This document shows, piece after piece, positions 26,249 through 35,659 of a stretch of DNA of 53,457 nucleotides. The DNA comes from Balneolales bacterium. Its GTDB lineage: Bacteria; Bacteroidota; Rhodothermia; Balneolales; Natronogracilivirgulaceae. The notes under the pieces were generated by a model. The model did no database searches. It had not been told where the DNA came from and was given only the letters and a program-made list of their open reading frames with translations. The stretch is from contig SKXL01000072.1 in NCBI GenBank assembly GCA_007128425.1, positions 1-53,457 of the forward strand, given 5' to 3'. The translations under genes and the position numbers were made by a program. Each line of letters opens with the position of its first letter. The stretch's first letter is position 1.

Positions 26249-28375
26249 ATGGCTAAGAAAAAAGACCCCTCTACAGATACGTACGAACCCAGGAAAAAAG
26301 AAGAGAAAAATCCACGATTTCCTGTCTGGATTTACCTGATACTTTTTCTTGTACTCCTTGCCGTTCCCTACCTGTCCGTATTTCCGGACGGTACCAAAAA
26401 ACTCACATACAGCGAGTTTTTGGATCATGTGAGAATGGGGCACATTGAGCGTATCACTATCATAGACGGCAAAACAATTGAAGGTTTTTTTCTGGAAGAT
26501 GCGGTAAAGGAGGGTCACATCACCTTTGAAGAACCATCCGGACCCAGGTGGTTTGAGTCAGACGATGAAGACAAAAAAGCGACCTACCCGTTTAGTCTGA
26601 CCATGATTGAGGGCGATGACATCAGGCCGCTGCTCGATGAGTACAATGTAGCCTACGATGCGCGCATAAGTGGAAACTGGTTTAGTAACGTATTCATATG
26701 GTTTATCCCTCTACTGCTTATTATAGCCTTCTGGTTATTCATATTCCGGAGAATGAATCCCGGTTCGCAGCTCATGAACATCAGTAAAAACAAGGCGTCG
26801 CTCTATGACCGTCAAAGTGAGCACAAAATCACCTTCAGGGATGTAGCCGGCCTTGAAGAAGCAAAGGAAGAAGTGGAGGAGATCGTCGCCTTTCTTAAAG
26901 ATCCAAAGAAATTCACCAGGCTGGGGGGGAATATTCCAAAAGGAGTTCTTTTGGTCGGTCCGCCGGGCACAGGAAAAACCATGCTGGGTAAAGCCACCGC
27001 TGGTGAAGCTGATGTTCCGTTTTTCAGCCTCAGCGGTTCCGACTTTGTCGAAATGTTTGTAGGTGTAGGTGCCTCGAGGGTTCGCGATCTTTTCAAGCAG
27101 GCCAAGGAAAAAGCTCCCTGTATTATTTTTATTGATGAAATCGACGCCATTGGTCGCAGCCGGGGTAAAAACCAGGTAACAGGCTCCAACGATGAACGCG
27201 AAAACACATTGAATCAACTCCTTTCTGAAATGGACGGGTTCAACACAGAGAAGGGGGTTATCATCATGGCGGCTACCAATCGACCGGATGTTCTTGACTC
27301 TGCGTTGATGCGCCCGGGAAGATTCGATCGGCAGATTCTTATCGATAAACCCGATTTGAAGGGCAGAGTGGAGGTGCTTCAGGTCCATACCAAAAAACTG
27401 AAAGTAAATGACAATGTGGATCTTCACCTGCTGGCATCGCAGACACCGGGTTTTGCCGGAGCGGAACTTGCCAACATGTGTAACGAAGCCGCTTTGCTGG
27501 CATCACGGCGCAACAAAGATGCAGTGGAAATGATTGATTTTCAGGATGCCATCGAACGCGTTGTGGCCGGTCTGGAAAAGAAAAATAAAATTATAAGTCC
27601 GAATGAGCGTGAAATAATTGCCTATCACGAGGCGGGTCACGCCATCGTTGGCTGGTACCTGGAACATACGGATCCGGTCATGAAAGTTAGTATCGTGCCA
27701 AGAGGATTTGCGGCACTTGGATACACCCTCCAGACGCCGCTCGAAGATCGCTTTCTGATGACAACCGAAGAACTCGATGATAAAATATGCGCGCTGCTGG
27801 GCGGACGCGTATCAGAAGAAATCATATTTGGAAAAATTTCAACCGGTGCCCGCAACGATCTTGAACGTATATCGACACTGGCCTATGCCATGGTTACCGA
27901 ATATGGCATGAGCAATGAACTTGGCAACATCTCTTACCATGATCCTGCAGCGGAAGACGGGGGGTTCTCTTTCCAGAAAAAATTCTCCGAGCATACGGCA
28001 GAGCGAATAGATGGAGCTGTTCAGGCTATCATCAAAAGAAATTACGATCGGACAAAAATATTGCTTCTTGAGAAAAAAGACAAGCTCGTCACCCTATCAA
28101 AAGCACTGCTGCATAAAGAGATCCTGGGTTCTCATGACCTTTTGACGCTTCTGGGTGAACGTCCGTATGGCAACTATCCTGTGAATTTATCATCTCCGGA
28201 GGCACGTAAAGAGGGTCAGGATTCGTTAAACGAAACGGAAGGATCAGCACTCACGGAAGATGAACCGTTTAAGCAGAACCACAAAGCAGAAGCAGCACCA
28301 GATGGTTCGGTAACGAGAAGTAATCTGAAAGAAAATCAGAAGCTGAATCAGAAAGGTCAGGATCATGATTTTTAG
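26249..28375 (+). CDS. ftsH: ATP-dependent zinc metalloprotease FtsH
   Basis: Membrane-anchored AAA+ protease that degrades misassembled membrane proteins and some cytoplasmic regulators. The 708-residue protein has transmembrane helices at about 26-44 and 148-166 with a periplasmic domain between. The ATPase has Walker A GPPGTGKT at 237-244, Walker [17 protein letters not shown], and the second region of homology ([22 protein letters not shown]). The zinc motif is HEAGH at 460-464, and a distal Asp is expected in the ARNDLERIS segment. The last 70 residues are a polar, low-complexity tail. All catalytic residues are intact. Confidence 0.97.
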   Translation: MAKKKDPSTDTYEPRKKEEKNPRFPVWIYLILFLVLLAVPYLSVFPDGTKKLTYSEFLDHVRMGHIERITIIDGKTIEGFFLEDAVKEGHITFEEPSGPRWFESDDEDKKATYPFSLTMIEGDDIRPLLDEYNVAYDARISGNWFSNVFIWFIPLLLIIAFWLFIFRRMNPGSQLMNISKNKASLYDRQSEHKITFRDVAGLEEAKEEVEEIVAFLKDPKKFTRLGGNIPKGVLLVGPPGTGKTMLGKATAGEADVPFFSLSGSDFVEMFVGVGASRVRDLFKQAKEKAPCIIFIDEIDAIGRSRGKNQVTGSNDERENTLNQLLSEMDGFNTEKGVIIMAATNRPDVLDSALMRPGRFDRQILIDKPDLKGRVEVLQVHTKKLKVNDNVDLHLLASQTPGFAGAELANMCNEAALLASRRNKDAVEMIDFQDAIERVVAGLEKKNKIISPNEREIIAYHEAGHAIVGWYLEHTDPVMKVSIVPRGFAALGYTLQTPLEDRFLMTTEELDDKICALLGGRVSEEIIFGKISTGARNDLERISTLAYAMVTEYGMSNELGNISYHDPAAEDGGFSFQKKFSEHTAERIDGAVQAIIKRNYDRTKILLLEKKDKLVTLSKALLHKEILGSHDLLTLLGERPYGNYPVNLSSPEARKEGQDSLNETEGSALTEDEPFKQNHKAEAAPDGSVTRSNLKENQKLNQKGQDHDF

Positions 28376-28458
28376 ATTTTGTTTTTCCAAGGAACCTTTT
28401 AAGATATCATGAATGTTGACGTATCTCCAACATCACACATATACCTTACTAACGGATT

Positions 28459-28878
28459 GTGGTTTACGTCACTCGAAAAGAACATTTCACAGCAGCTCAC
28501 CGGCTTCATAATCCGGACAAGAACCCGGAGTGGAACCAGGCAACATTCGGACCATGCAACCATCCCAACTGGCATGGTCACAACTAAGTGATCGAAGTGA
28601 CAGTTGCCGGACAGCCTGATCCGGAAACCGGATATGTAGTGGATTTGGGAAAACTGAAAAAAGTGATACAGCATCGTATATTGTCCAAATGCGATCACCG
28701 CAACCTCAATCTGGACGTTGATTTTTTGGAAGGTGTAATTCCTTCTGCAGAAAATCTGGCAAAAAACTTTTTTCACGAGCTGAAGGATGATGTAGCGGCA
28801 ATCTGCAAAACCGGTTCGCTGCATTGCGTCAAAGTCTTTGAAACGGAAAGGAACATAGCCGAATACAGAGAAGCGTAA
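28459..28878 (+). pseudogene. 6-pyruvoyltetrahydropterin synthase gene interrupted by an in-frame TAA
   Basis: Read in one frame from GTG 28459, the sequence gives 42 residues, TAA at 28585-28587, then 96 residues to the stop at 28876-28878. Both halves are well-preserved PTPS. Before the stop, His14, Cys33, His39 and His41 match the zinc ligands and catalytic Cys of rat PTPS (His23, Cys42, His48, His50) at a constant offset of nine; the motif is CNHPNWHGHN, with five residues between Cys and HGH. After the stop, Asp79 and His80 match Asp88 and His89. The TAA replaces the Tyr expected in HGHNY, one base from TAC or TAT. No frameshift or decay is seen. Options are a recent nonsense mutation, a sequence error, or readthrough. 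Restart at GTG 28588 would make only the C-terminal part. The start could also be the preceding ATT; a TAA at 28450 limits it. folE2 follows by 21 bp. Confidence 0.88.
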
Positions 28879-28899
28879 ACCATCTATCGAAAAAGTAAA

Positions 28900-29799
28900 A
28901 TGATTACCACGACACTCAAACGTTTTTACGATCCAACTTTTACTGTATCAGAGGAATACAAGAGCTCACTTCCTGATTTGCAGAATGGACCTGCTTCACT
29001 CATTGAGGGAGCAAACGTTCCCATTCAACAGGTTGGCATCTCGAATTTCCGCCTTCCACTAAAATACGAGACTCGTGACGGACAGCAGATTACACTGGAA
29101 ACATCGGTTGATGGTTATGTCAGCCTTGATGCAGGGAAAAAAGGCATTAATATGAGTCGGATTATCCGCACCTTCTATGAATTCCGAGATGAAGTGATCT
29201 CACAGGATGTGCTGGAATATATTTTACGTGCATACCGTGATAACCTCGGCAGCAGGGAGAGTTATCTCAGACTTCATGTGAACTTTCCCATGATTCAGGA
29301 GAGTTTGCGATCCGATCTGAGCGGTTATCAATACTATCCGCTTTCCATTGAAGGTCACATGGACCAGAATGGGAGGATGAAGATGTTCATGCACATCGAT
29401 TTCGAGTACAGCAGCGCCTGCCCCTGTTCATTCGAATTGGCGGAGCATGCACGCAACGCGCGTGATGTTGCCGCAATTTCGCACAGTCAGCGAAGTCTTG
29501 CCAATGTAACGGTGGAATGCTCGGAATTCCTGCATCCGGAAACCCTGGTCGACATGATGCGCAATGCGCTTACGACAGAGACCCAGGTCATGGTAAAGCG
29601 GGAAGACGAACAGGCCTTTGCAGAGCTGAATGGCGCTTACCAGAAGTTTGTGGAAGATGCCGCCCGTCTTGTCTATGATGAGTTGAATAAACGCAGTGAG
29701 ATCGTCGATTTTGTCGTGCGGTGCAATCACATGGAAAGCTTGCACAGCCATGATGCCGTCAGCCGCATCTGCAAGGGCGTGCCTGGCGGGCTTCGGTGA
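28900..29799 (+). CDS. folE2: GTP cyclohydrolase FolE2 (type IB)
   Basis: Converts GTP to 7,8-dihydroneopterin triphosphate, the first step to folate, biopterin and queuosine, using a metal that can be other than zinc. The 299-residue protein matches the FolE2 family: VPIQQVGISNFRLPL, SVDGYVSLDAGKKGINMSRI, the metal-binding Cys of the SSACPCSFELAEHA segment, ISHSQRS, and the end motif FVVRCNHMESLHSHDAVSR. It begins 21 bp after the PTPS gene and supplies that enzyme's substrate, so the two form a pterin unit. It converges on kgd with only six bases between, leaving no room for a terminator. Confidence 0.95.
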   Translation: MITTTLKRFYDPTFTVSEEYKSSLPDLQNGPASLIEGANVPIQQVGISNFRLPLKYETRDGQQITLETSVDGYVSLDAGKKGINMSRIIRTFYEFRDEVISQDVLEYILRAYRDNLGSRESYLRLHVNFPMIQESLRSDLSGYQYYPLSIEGHMDQNGRMKMFMHIDFEYSSACPCSFELAEHARNARDVAAISHSQRSLANVTVECSEFLHPETLVDMMRNALTTETQVMVKREDEQAFAELNGAYQKFVEDAARLVYDELNKRSEIVDFVVRCNHMESLHSHDAVSRICKGVPGGLR

Positions 29800-29805
29800 A
29801 ATATC

Positions 29806-32800
29806 TTACAACCCGAGTGCTTCTCGAACAAGCAGGTCCTGTTCTGCAGCATGAATTTGGGCCGAACCGGTAGCCGGTGATGCCGAGGCAACACGACCGG
29901 CATATTTCAGTGTCCGCTTGTCACCAGCCAGCTCCTCAAAACGGGATCGCATAAAGTTCCAGCCACCCATGTTTTGGGGTTCTTCCTGACACCAGACGAG
30001 CTCTTTTGCATTGCCGTATGCTTCCAGCACATTGTTAATGCTTTCATCAGCAAATGGGTAAAATTGTTCAATTCGAACCAGTGCCACATCCTCCAACTCC
30101 TCCTTCTCACGCATTTCAAGCAAGTCGTAGTACACCTTGCCGGAGCAAAATATGACTCGGTCGACCGAGTTTTTATTCGTAATCGAATCATCATCAAGAA
30201 CCTCATGAAATGCGCCATTGGCAAGTTCCTCTATACTGGAAACCACCTTGCTGTGACGTAACAGGCTTTTTGGGGTCATAATAATCAGAGGCTTTTTGCT
30301 AATGCGCAGTGCCTGTCTGCGCAGAATGTGATAGAATTGCGCAGATGTGGTGCAGTTTACCACCTGTATATTGTTATCGGCGCTAAGCTGCAGAAAGCGT
30401 TCAAGACGCGCCGATGAGTGTTCCGGCCCCTGTCCTTCATAACCATGCGGAAGAAGCATGACAATACCGCTGGTCTGCCGCCATTTTGATTCGCTTGCGG
30501 CGATATACTGATCAATAATGATTTGGGCACCGTTGCTGAAATCACCGAATTGTGCCTCCCATAGCACCAGCGCATCCGGTCGCAGACTGCTGTAGCCGAA
30601 TTCAAATCCCAGTACCGCAAATTCACTCAGCAGACTATTGTAGATCCGGAACTTAGCCTGATCTTCCCCCAGATTGTTGAGCGGCACAAAAACCTGTCCT
30701 TTACTTGTACCGTGAAGCACAGCGTGCCTGTGCGAGAATGTTCCACGTTCAGTATCTTGTCCGGTTATTCGGATCGGATGTTTCTCCGTAAGCAAACTGC
30801 CAAATGCCAGTGCCTCGGCAAAACCCCAGTCAATCTTTTTCAAATTCTTTTCGACAATCTCGCAGCGTTTGGCAAGAATGCGAAGTAACTTTGGATTTGC
30901 GTCAAAATCCTGTGGCAGTGTATTCAGCTTATGACCGATTTGCTTCAACTTGTCGATATCGAAACGGGTTTCCGGTAGATGCTTGGACCAGTCTTTTTGA
31001 GAAAGATCCTTTCGTTTGAGATGGTCGCTGCTTACCTGTCCGATGCTGCCGGCTTTTTTTGCATCCTTGAATGCCGCTTGCAGCAATTGATCAAATTCGT
31101 CAAAGATCTGTTGCACTTCTTTCTTGGTAAACTCGCCACGCATGACAAGTTCTCGTGTATAACGTTCACGAACACTTGGGTGATCATGAATCTCTTTGTA
31201 AAGTCCGGGTTGTGTGAATGCCGGCTCGTCCCCTTCGTTGTGCCCATGCTTTCGATAACAGATTAGATCTATAACAACATCCTTGCCAAATTTTTGACGG
31301 TAATCCAAAGCCAGCTTTATACTTTGGATAGCCGCTTCCGGCTCATCACCGTTGACATGAAAGATCGGTGCCAGTATCATCTTCCCGAGATCAGATGCAT
31401 ATTCGGTAGACCGGCAGTCCTTCGGCAGTGTTGTAAAACCGATCTGGTTGTTTATGATCAGGTGGATTGTTCCACCCGTTTTAAATCCGTCAAGCTGTGA
31501 CATATTCAGGGTCTCGGCGACCACGCCCTGCCCGGCAAATGCGGCGTCCCCATGTATCAGAAGAGGAATCACTTTTTCCGCGGCTTTTTTCCTTCCCAAT
31601 CTGTCCTGCAGAGCCCGAGCTGCACCTTCAACCACTGGATTTACCGATTCCAGGTGGCTGGGGTTTGGCATCAATAGCAAATTGATCTCCTTGTCTTCAC
31701 CGGTTTTATGTACCGCAGTGGTACCAAGATGGTACTTGACATCACCTGTACCCTGGGCACTTTCCGGATCAATGCTGCCTTCAAATTCGGCAAATACCTT
31801 TTTATAGGATTTGCCCATGGTATTGACCAGAACATTAAGACGACCACGATGTGCCATTCCAAGAACCACATCGGTAATATCGTAGCTGCTCGCTCTTTCA
31901 AGCAGATAATCGATCATCGGAATGAGGGTATCGGCACCCTCGAGTGAAAAGCGTTTGTGACCGATATATTTTTTATGCAGAAACTCTTCAAAGGCACTGG
32001 CCTGATTCAGCTTGTGAAGGATCTGCTTTTTTTCCTCCTTGGTAAGTTCCGGATCGTTAGTTGTGGACTCCATGGTGTCGCGCAGCCAGCCACGCTCCTC
32101 AATATCAAGAATGTGGGTGTACTCCGATCCGATGTATCCGCAATATGTTTTGCGCAGGATATCAATGACATTTCGAAGCGAGGTGACCCGGTCGGATCCT
32201 CCCAGATAAGGGACATAGAACTTTCGATCCAGATCCCACATCGTAAGACCATGGTAGTGAAAATCAAGCTCGGGGTTATATCCTGTGCCGAACTGTAGTG
32301 GATTGAGCTCCGCCATTACATGTCCATGTCTGCGGTATCGGTCAACCAGGCGGCTTACAGCTACGGCCTTCTTGTCAGACTCGACACGGTCGGAACCACC
32401 ATCCAGAAAACCGGTGTATTGATCTTCGCCAAAAGGAATAGGCTCATAGGGAATATTGAGTTCCTCGAAAATCGATTCAAAAAAATCGGTAGGGCCGGCC
32501 AGGTACTCCTGAATGCGTGCCAGAAAAGATCCGGATTCTGCCCCCTGTATAATACGATGGTCATAGGTGCATGTGACATTCATCACCCTGCTGATTCCCA
32601 GATGACTCAGCAGCTCCTGGGACATTGACTGAAACTCCGCCGGAAAATTCATCGCTCCGGTTGCAATGATTGCACCCTGACCTTTCATCAGGCGTGGCAT
32701 GGAAGAAACCGTGCCAATCGTGCCAGGATTTGTGATCGTGATGGTGGTATTCTCGAAATCACCTACCTCCAACTTGCCGTTTCGCGCCCGTCCGATCAGA

Positions 32801-33567
32801 TCCATAAAAGCATTCAGGAATTCATCGAAGGTCATTTTGTCAACACCCTTTATGTTGGGAACCACCAGGGTGCGGGATCCATCCTTGTTGGGAAGATCAA
32901 TTGCAATCCCCAGATTGACAGATTTTGGAATGACCTTTGCAGGTTTGCCGTCTTTCTCCCCAAAGTGGTAGTTGAGCTGGGGGTACTCGCCAAGGGCCCT
33001 TACAACAGCCCAGGCTATGAAATGGGTCAGTGTCGCTTTTGGCTGAAGTCGCTTCTCCAGATAGCTGTTGATTATGCGCCGGTCCTCCATGAGCATTTTG
33101 ACCGGAATGACTCGAAGGGAGGTGGCTGTCGGCACCTCCAGACTCGACTCCATGTTGGTGGCCAATTTACCCGCAACACCTTTCAGTGGCTTGTACTCAA
33201 AGAGCGATTCTTTTTCCTCTTCATCAGATGTATCAGCCGTTTTGGGATCAATTTTGCCGTCGGTCTTTATTTTGGGCTTTGTTTCTGGCGGTTTATCAGC
33301 TGTTTTATCAAATTCCTTTTCCTGTTTCTTCTCACGGGCTGCAATTTTTTCATCCCTGTTTGCCGAATCAGCCTTTTCCTCTGCGGGCGATTCCGGTTTT
33401 CTCTTATGGTCCGGTTTGACAGCTTTTTCTGAAGGCGCGCCATTGCCCATCTCGTCAAAATACTGACGCCAGTAATCAGGTACCGATTCCGGATTTTCGA
33501 GGTATTGGTCGTAGAGTTCTTCTACCAGAGCTGCGTTTGGACCGAATTGTGCTTCTATCTGCTTCAA
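29806..33567 (-). CDS. kgd: Fused 2-oxoglutarate dehydrogenase E1 with E2-like acyltransferase domain (Kgd/OdhA type)
   Basis: TCA-cycle enzyme acting on 2-oxoglutarate. The 1253-residue protein begins with the E1 docking segment (FGPNAALVEELYDQYLENP, residues 8-26). A Lys/Glu-rich linker covers about 45-120. An E2 acyltransferase domain follows at about 140-360 with the catalytic DHRIIQGAESG at 336-346. The thiamine-diphosphate E1 core runs from about 400 (RYRRHGHVMAELNPL, then HGDAAFAGQGVVAETLNMS and INNQIGFTT). No lipoyl domain is present. This order is that of mycobacterial Kgd and corynebacterial OdhA. The start is TTG at 33567: an in-frame TGA lies eight codons upstream and the first ATG would remove the docking segment. 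Confidence 0.94.
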   Translation of the reverse strand: MKQIEAQFGPNAALVEELYDQYLENPESVPDYWRQYFDEMGNGAPSEKAVKPDHKRKPESPAEEKADSANRDEKIAAREKKQEKEFDKTADKPPETKPKIKTDGKIDPKTADTSDEEEKESLFEYKPLKGVAGKLATNMESSLEVPTATSLRVIPVKMLMEDRRIINSYLEKRLQPKATLTHFIAWAVVRALGEYPQLNYHFGEKDGKPAKVIPKSVNLGIAIDLPNKDGSRTLVVPNIKGVDKMTFDEFLNAFMDLIGRARNGKLEVGDFENTTITITNPGTIGTVSSMPRLMKGQGAIIATGAMNFPAEFQSMSQELLSHLGISRVMNVTCTYDHRIIQGAESGSFLARIQEYLAGPTDFFESIFEELNIPYEPIPFGEDQYTGFLDGGSDRVESDKKAVAVSRLVDRYRRHGHVMAELNPLQFGTGYNPELDFHYHGLTMWDLDRKFYVPYLGGSDRVTSLRNVIDILRKTYCGYIGSEYTHILDIEERGWLRDTMESTTNDPELTKEEKKQILHKLNQASAFEEFLHKKYIGHKRFSLEGADTLIPMIDYLLERASSYDITDVVLGMAHRGRLNVLVNTMGKSYKKVFAEFEGSIDPESAQGTGDVKYHLGTTAVHKTGEDKEINLLLMPNPSHLESVNPVVEGAARALQDRLGRKKAAEKVIPLLIHGDAAFAGQGVVAETLNMSQLDGFKTGGTIHLIINNQIGFTTLPKDCRSTEYASDLGKMILAPIFHVNGDEPEAAIQSIKLALDYRQKFGKDVVIDLICYRKHGHNEGDEPAFTQPGLYKEIHDHPSVRERYTRELVMRGEFTKKEVQQIFDEFDQLLQAAFKDAKKAGSIGQVSSDHLKRKDLSQKDWSKHLPETRFDIDKLKQIGHKLNTLPQDFDANPKLLRILAKRCEIVEKNLKKIDWGFAEALAFGSLLTEKHPIRITGQDTERGTFSHRHAVLHGTSKGQVFVPLNNLGEDQAKFRIYNSLLSEFAVLGFEFGYSSLRPDALVLWEAQFGDFSNGAQIIIDQYIAASESKWRQTSGIVMLLPHGYEGQGPEHSSARLERFLQLSADNNIQVVNCTTSAQFYHILRRQALRISKKPLIIMTPKSLLRHSKVVSSIEELANGAFHEVLDDDSITNKNSVDRVIFCSGKVYYDLLEMREKEELEDVALVRIEQFYPFADESINNVLEAYGNAKELVWCQEEPQNMGGWNFMRSRFEELAGDKRTLKYAGRVASASPATGSAQIHAAEQDLLVREALGL

Positions 33568-33765
33568 GGCTATAGAGATTACGGTGTGTCAGGTTGCGTT
33601 ATGTTATGCCAAAAATCAATATGATTGCCGTTCACCGAACAGTAAAACGATAACAAAGGAGAATATGTTAGGAAAACGGATGACAAAACAAATAACGAAA
33701 ACGGCATCAAAAACGTTGACATTTTTTTCTTATACTCCGTCATCGTAAATGCCCCGCAAATTATT

Positions 33766-35571
33766 ATGAAGAAGAATAAAAAAACAGGTGCAGAAGAGGT
33801 TTGCTGGGACCTGTCAGATCTCTACAAAAATCCGAATGACCCGGCCATTGAAGCCGATCGAAAGAAGGTGCTGGAGCTTGCCGCTTCATTTGAAGCATCC
33901 TATCGGAAACGGGTCACCGAACTCTCGCCGGCTGAGTTTGCCGAAGCTCTGGACCGGTATTCAGAAATAGTGGAGATTATGAGCAGGCTGAGTTCCTTTG
34001 CCTACCTGAACTGGACCATAAATACGGAGGATCCGGCTCTGGGAAAAGCCGTACAGGAAACCACCGAACATTCATCAGAACTATCACAAAAAATCATTTT
34101 TTTCACAATTGAGTGGCTGGATCTGGACGAGGATTCGGCCCGGAAACTTATTCATAGCAAGGAGCTTTCATTCTACAGCCACTACCTGGAAACTTCCAGG
34201 CTGGATAAACCGCATATGCTGGAAGAAAAGGAGGAAAAAATTCTGTCCGCCAAATCGGTAACGGGCGCAAGAGCATGGGTTCGTTTTTTTGATGAAACAC
34301 TCGGTGCATCCCGTTTCCAATTCAATGGCGAAGAGCTGACCGAATCGCAGATCCTGAGCAAGATGAGTGATCCGGATCGTGATGTCCGACGTGAGGCGTC
34401 CATGGTTTTCACTGAGGGCCTTGTCAGGATGAAACATCCTCTGACCTATGTCTTCAATACGTTGCTTGCCGACAAGCATACCAACGATCGGCTGCGAAAG
34501 TATCCCCATTGGTTAAAACCCCGAAACCTTGCAAACGAGATATCCGATGAGAGTGTACAGGCTTTGGTTGATGCGGTAACCGGTCAATACCTGCTGGTTC
34601 ACAGATTCTACCGGCTGAAAAAACAGCTTCTGGGCGTGGATGAGATGCTTGAATATGACAGATACGCTCCTGTATTAAAAAATCGCGAAAAAATTCTCTG
34701 GGGAGATGCAAAAGACATGGTGCTGGATGCATACTCCGAATTTCATCCCGAAATGGGAGCTGTCGCAGAGCGTTTTTTTCGAGAGAAATGGATCGATGCA
34801 GCGATTAAACCGGGCAAGAGGGGCGGAGCCTATTCGGCTTCCACCATTCCCTCGGTTCATCCGTATGTGTTTATGAATTACGATGGAAAAATTCGTGATG
34901 TGCAGACCCTTGCCCACGAACTTGGCCATGGTGTGCATCAGTACCTTTCCCGCAAGCAGGGAATATTGCAGTCCGGCACACCGCTGACCACCGCAGAGAC
35001 CGCCTCTGTTTTCGGAGAGATGCTGGTATTCCGCAAGTTGCTGGGCAACCTGAACAACCCGGAAGAGAAGATGGCATTACTGATAGGCAAAATTGATGAC
35101 AGCATTGCCACGGTATTCCGCCAGGTTTCCATGAATCGTTTCGAGGATCGGATTCACCGCGCCCGGCGCGAAGAAGGTGAATTGACAACCGATCGTTTTT
35201 CAGAACTCTGGATGGAGACCCAGACCCCGGTTTACGGTGATTCTGTCACCCTGTCCGAAAACTACAGGCTCTGGTGGAGCTATATCCCTCATTTCATTCA
35301 CACTCCGGGCTATGTTTATGCCTACGCTTTCGGTGAGCTGCTGGTTCTTGCTCTGTACCAGGAGTTTCTGAATTCCGGAAATGAATTCAATGAAGCGTAT
35401 ATGAAAATGCTGGAGAAAGGAAGTTCCGACTGGCCCGCGAACATCATGGTTGAGCTGGGGGTCGATATAAATGACGAAACTTTTTGGAATCGTGGCCTGC
35501 AAGCAATTGAGGAACTGATCGATGAGGCTGAAGCCCTGCTGCCGGAAGTAGCCCTGCCAAAACAATCGTAA
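33766..35571 (+). CDS. pepF: Oligoendopeptidase F (M3 family)
   Basis: Cytoplasmic zinc peptidase that trims oligopeptides. The 601-residue protein has the M3 active site HELGH at 384-388 (TLAHELGHGVHQYLS), the third ligand Glu in TTAETASVFGEM, and the substrate segment HFIHTPGYVYAYAFGELL with the conserved His and Tyr residues. The N-terminal helical domain has the PepF pattern CWDLSDLY. Length is normal. It diverges from kgd (198-bp gap) and probably starts its own unit; a hypothetical GAF protein follows by 88 bp. Confidence 0.95.
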   Translation: MKKNKKTGAEEVCWDLSDLYKNPNDPAIEADRKKVLELAASFEASYRKRVTELSPAEFAEALDRYSEIVEIMSRLSSFAYLNWTINTEDPALGKAVQETTEHSSELSQKIIFFTIEWLDLDEDSARKLIHSKELSFYSHYLETSRLDKPHMLEEKEEKILSAKSVTGARAWVRFFDETLGASRFQFNGEELTESQILSKMSDPDRDVRREASMVFTEGLVRMKHPLTYVFNTLLADKHTNDRLRKYPHWLKPRNLANEISDESVQALVDAVTGQYLLVHRFYRLKKQLLGVDEMLEYDRYAPVLKNREKILWGDAKDMVLDAYSEFHPEMGAVAERFFREKWIDAAIKPGKRGGAYSASTIPSVHPYVFMNYDGKIRDVQTLAHELGHGVHQYLSRKQGILQSGTPLTTAETASVFGEMLVFRKLLGNLNNPEEKMALLIGKIDDSIATVFRQVSMNRFEDRIHRARREEGELTTDRFSELWMETQTPVYGDSVTLSENYRLWWSYIPHFIHTPGYVYAYAFGELLVLALYQEFLNSGNEFNEAYMKMLEKGSSDWPANIMVELGVDINDETFWNRGLQAIEELIDEAEALLPEVALPKQS

Positions 35572-35659
35572 AATATTCATGCAGACCAAAACCTGCAGCA
35601 AGACGAAAAAAAGAAAAACAAGACAATAATGCAGTCTCAAGACCTTAAAGCGCAATGGT

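Noticed and set aside
28409-28591. Apparent 60-codon gene just after ftsH
   Set aside because: It is an out-of-frame shadow of the 5' part of the PTPS gene; the PTPS frame has zinc and catalytic residues and this one has no similarity or coding sense.
33716-33760. TTGACA before pepF as a promoter
   Set aside because: Neither a -10 box at 16-18 bases nor TAnnTTTG at 19-21 bases follows.
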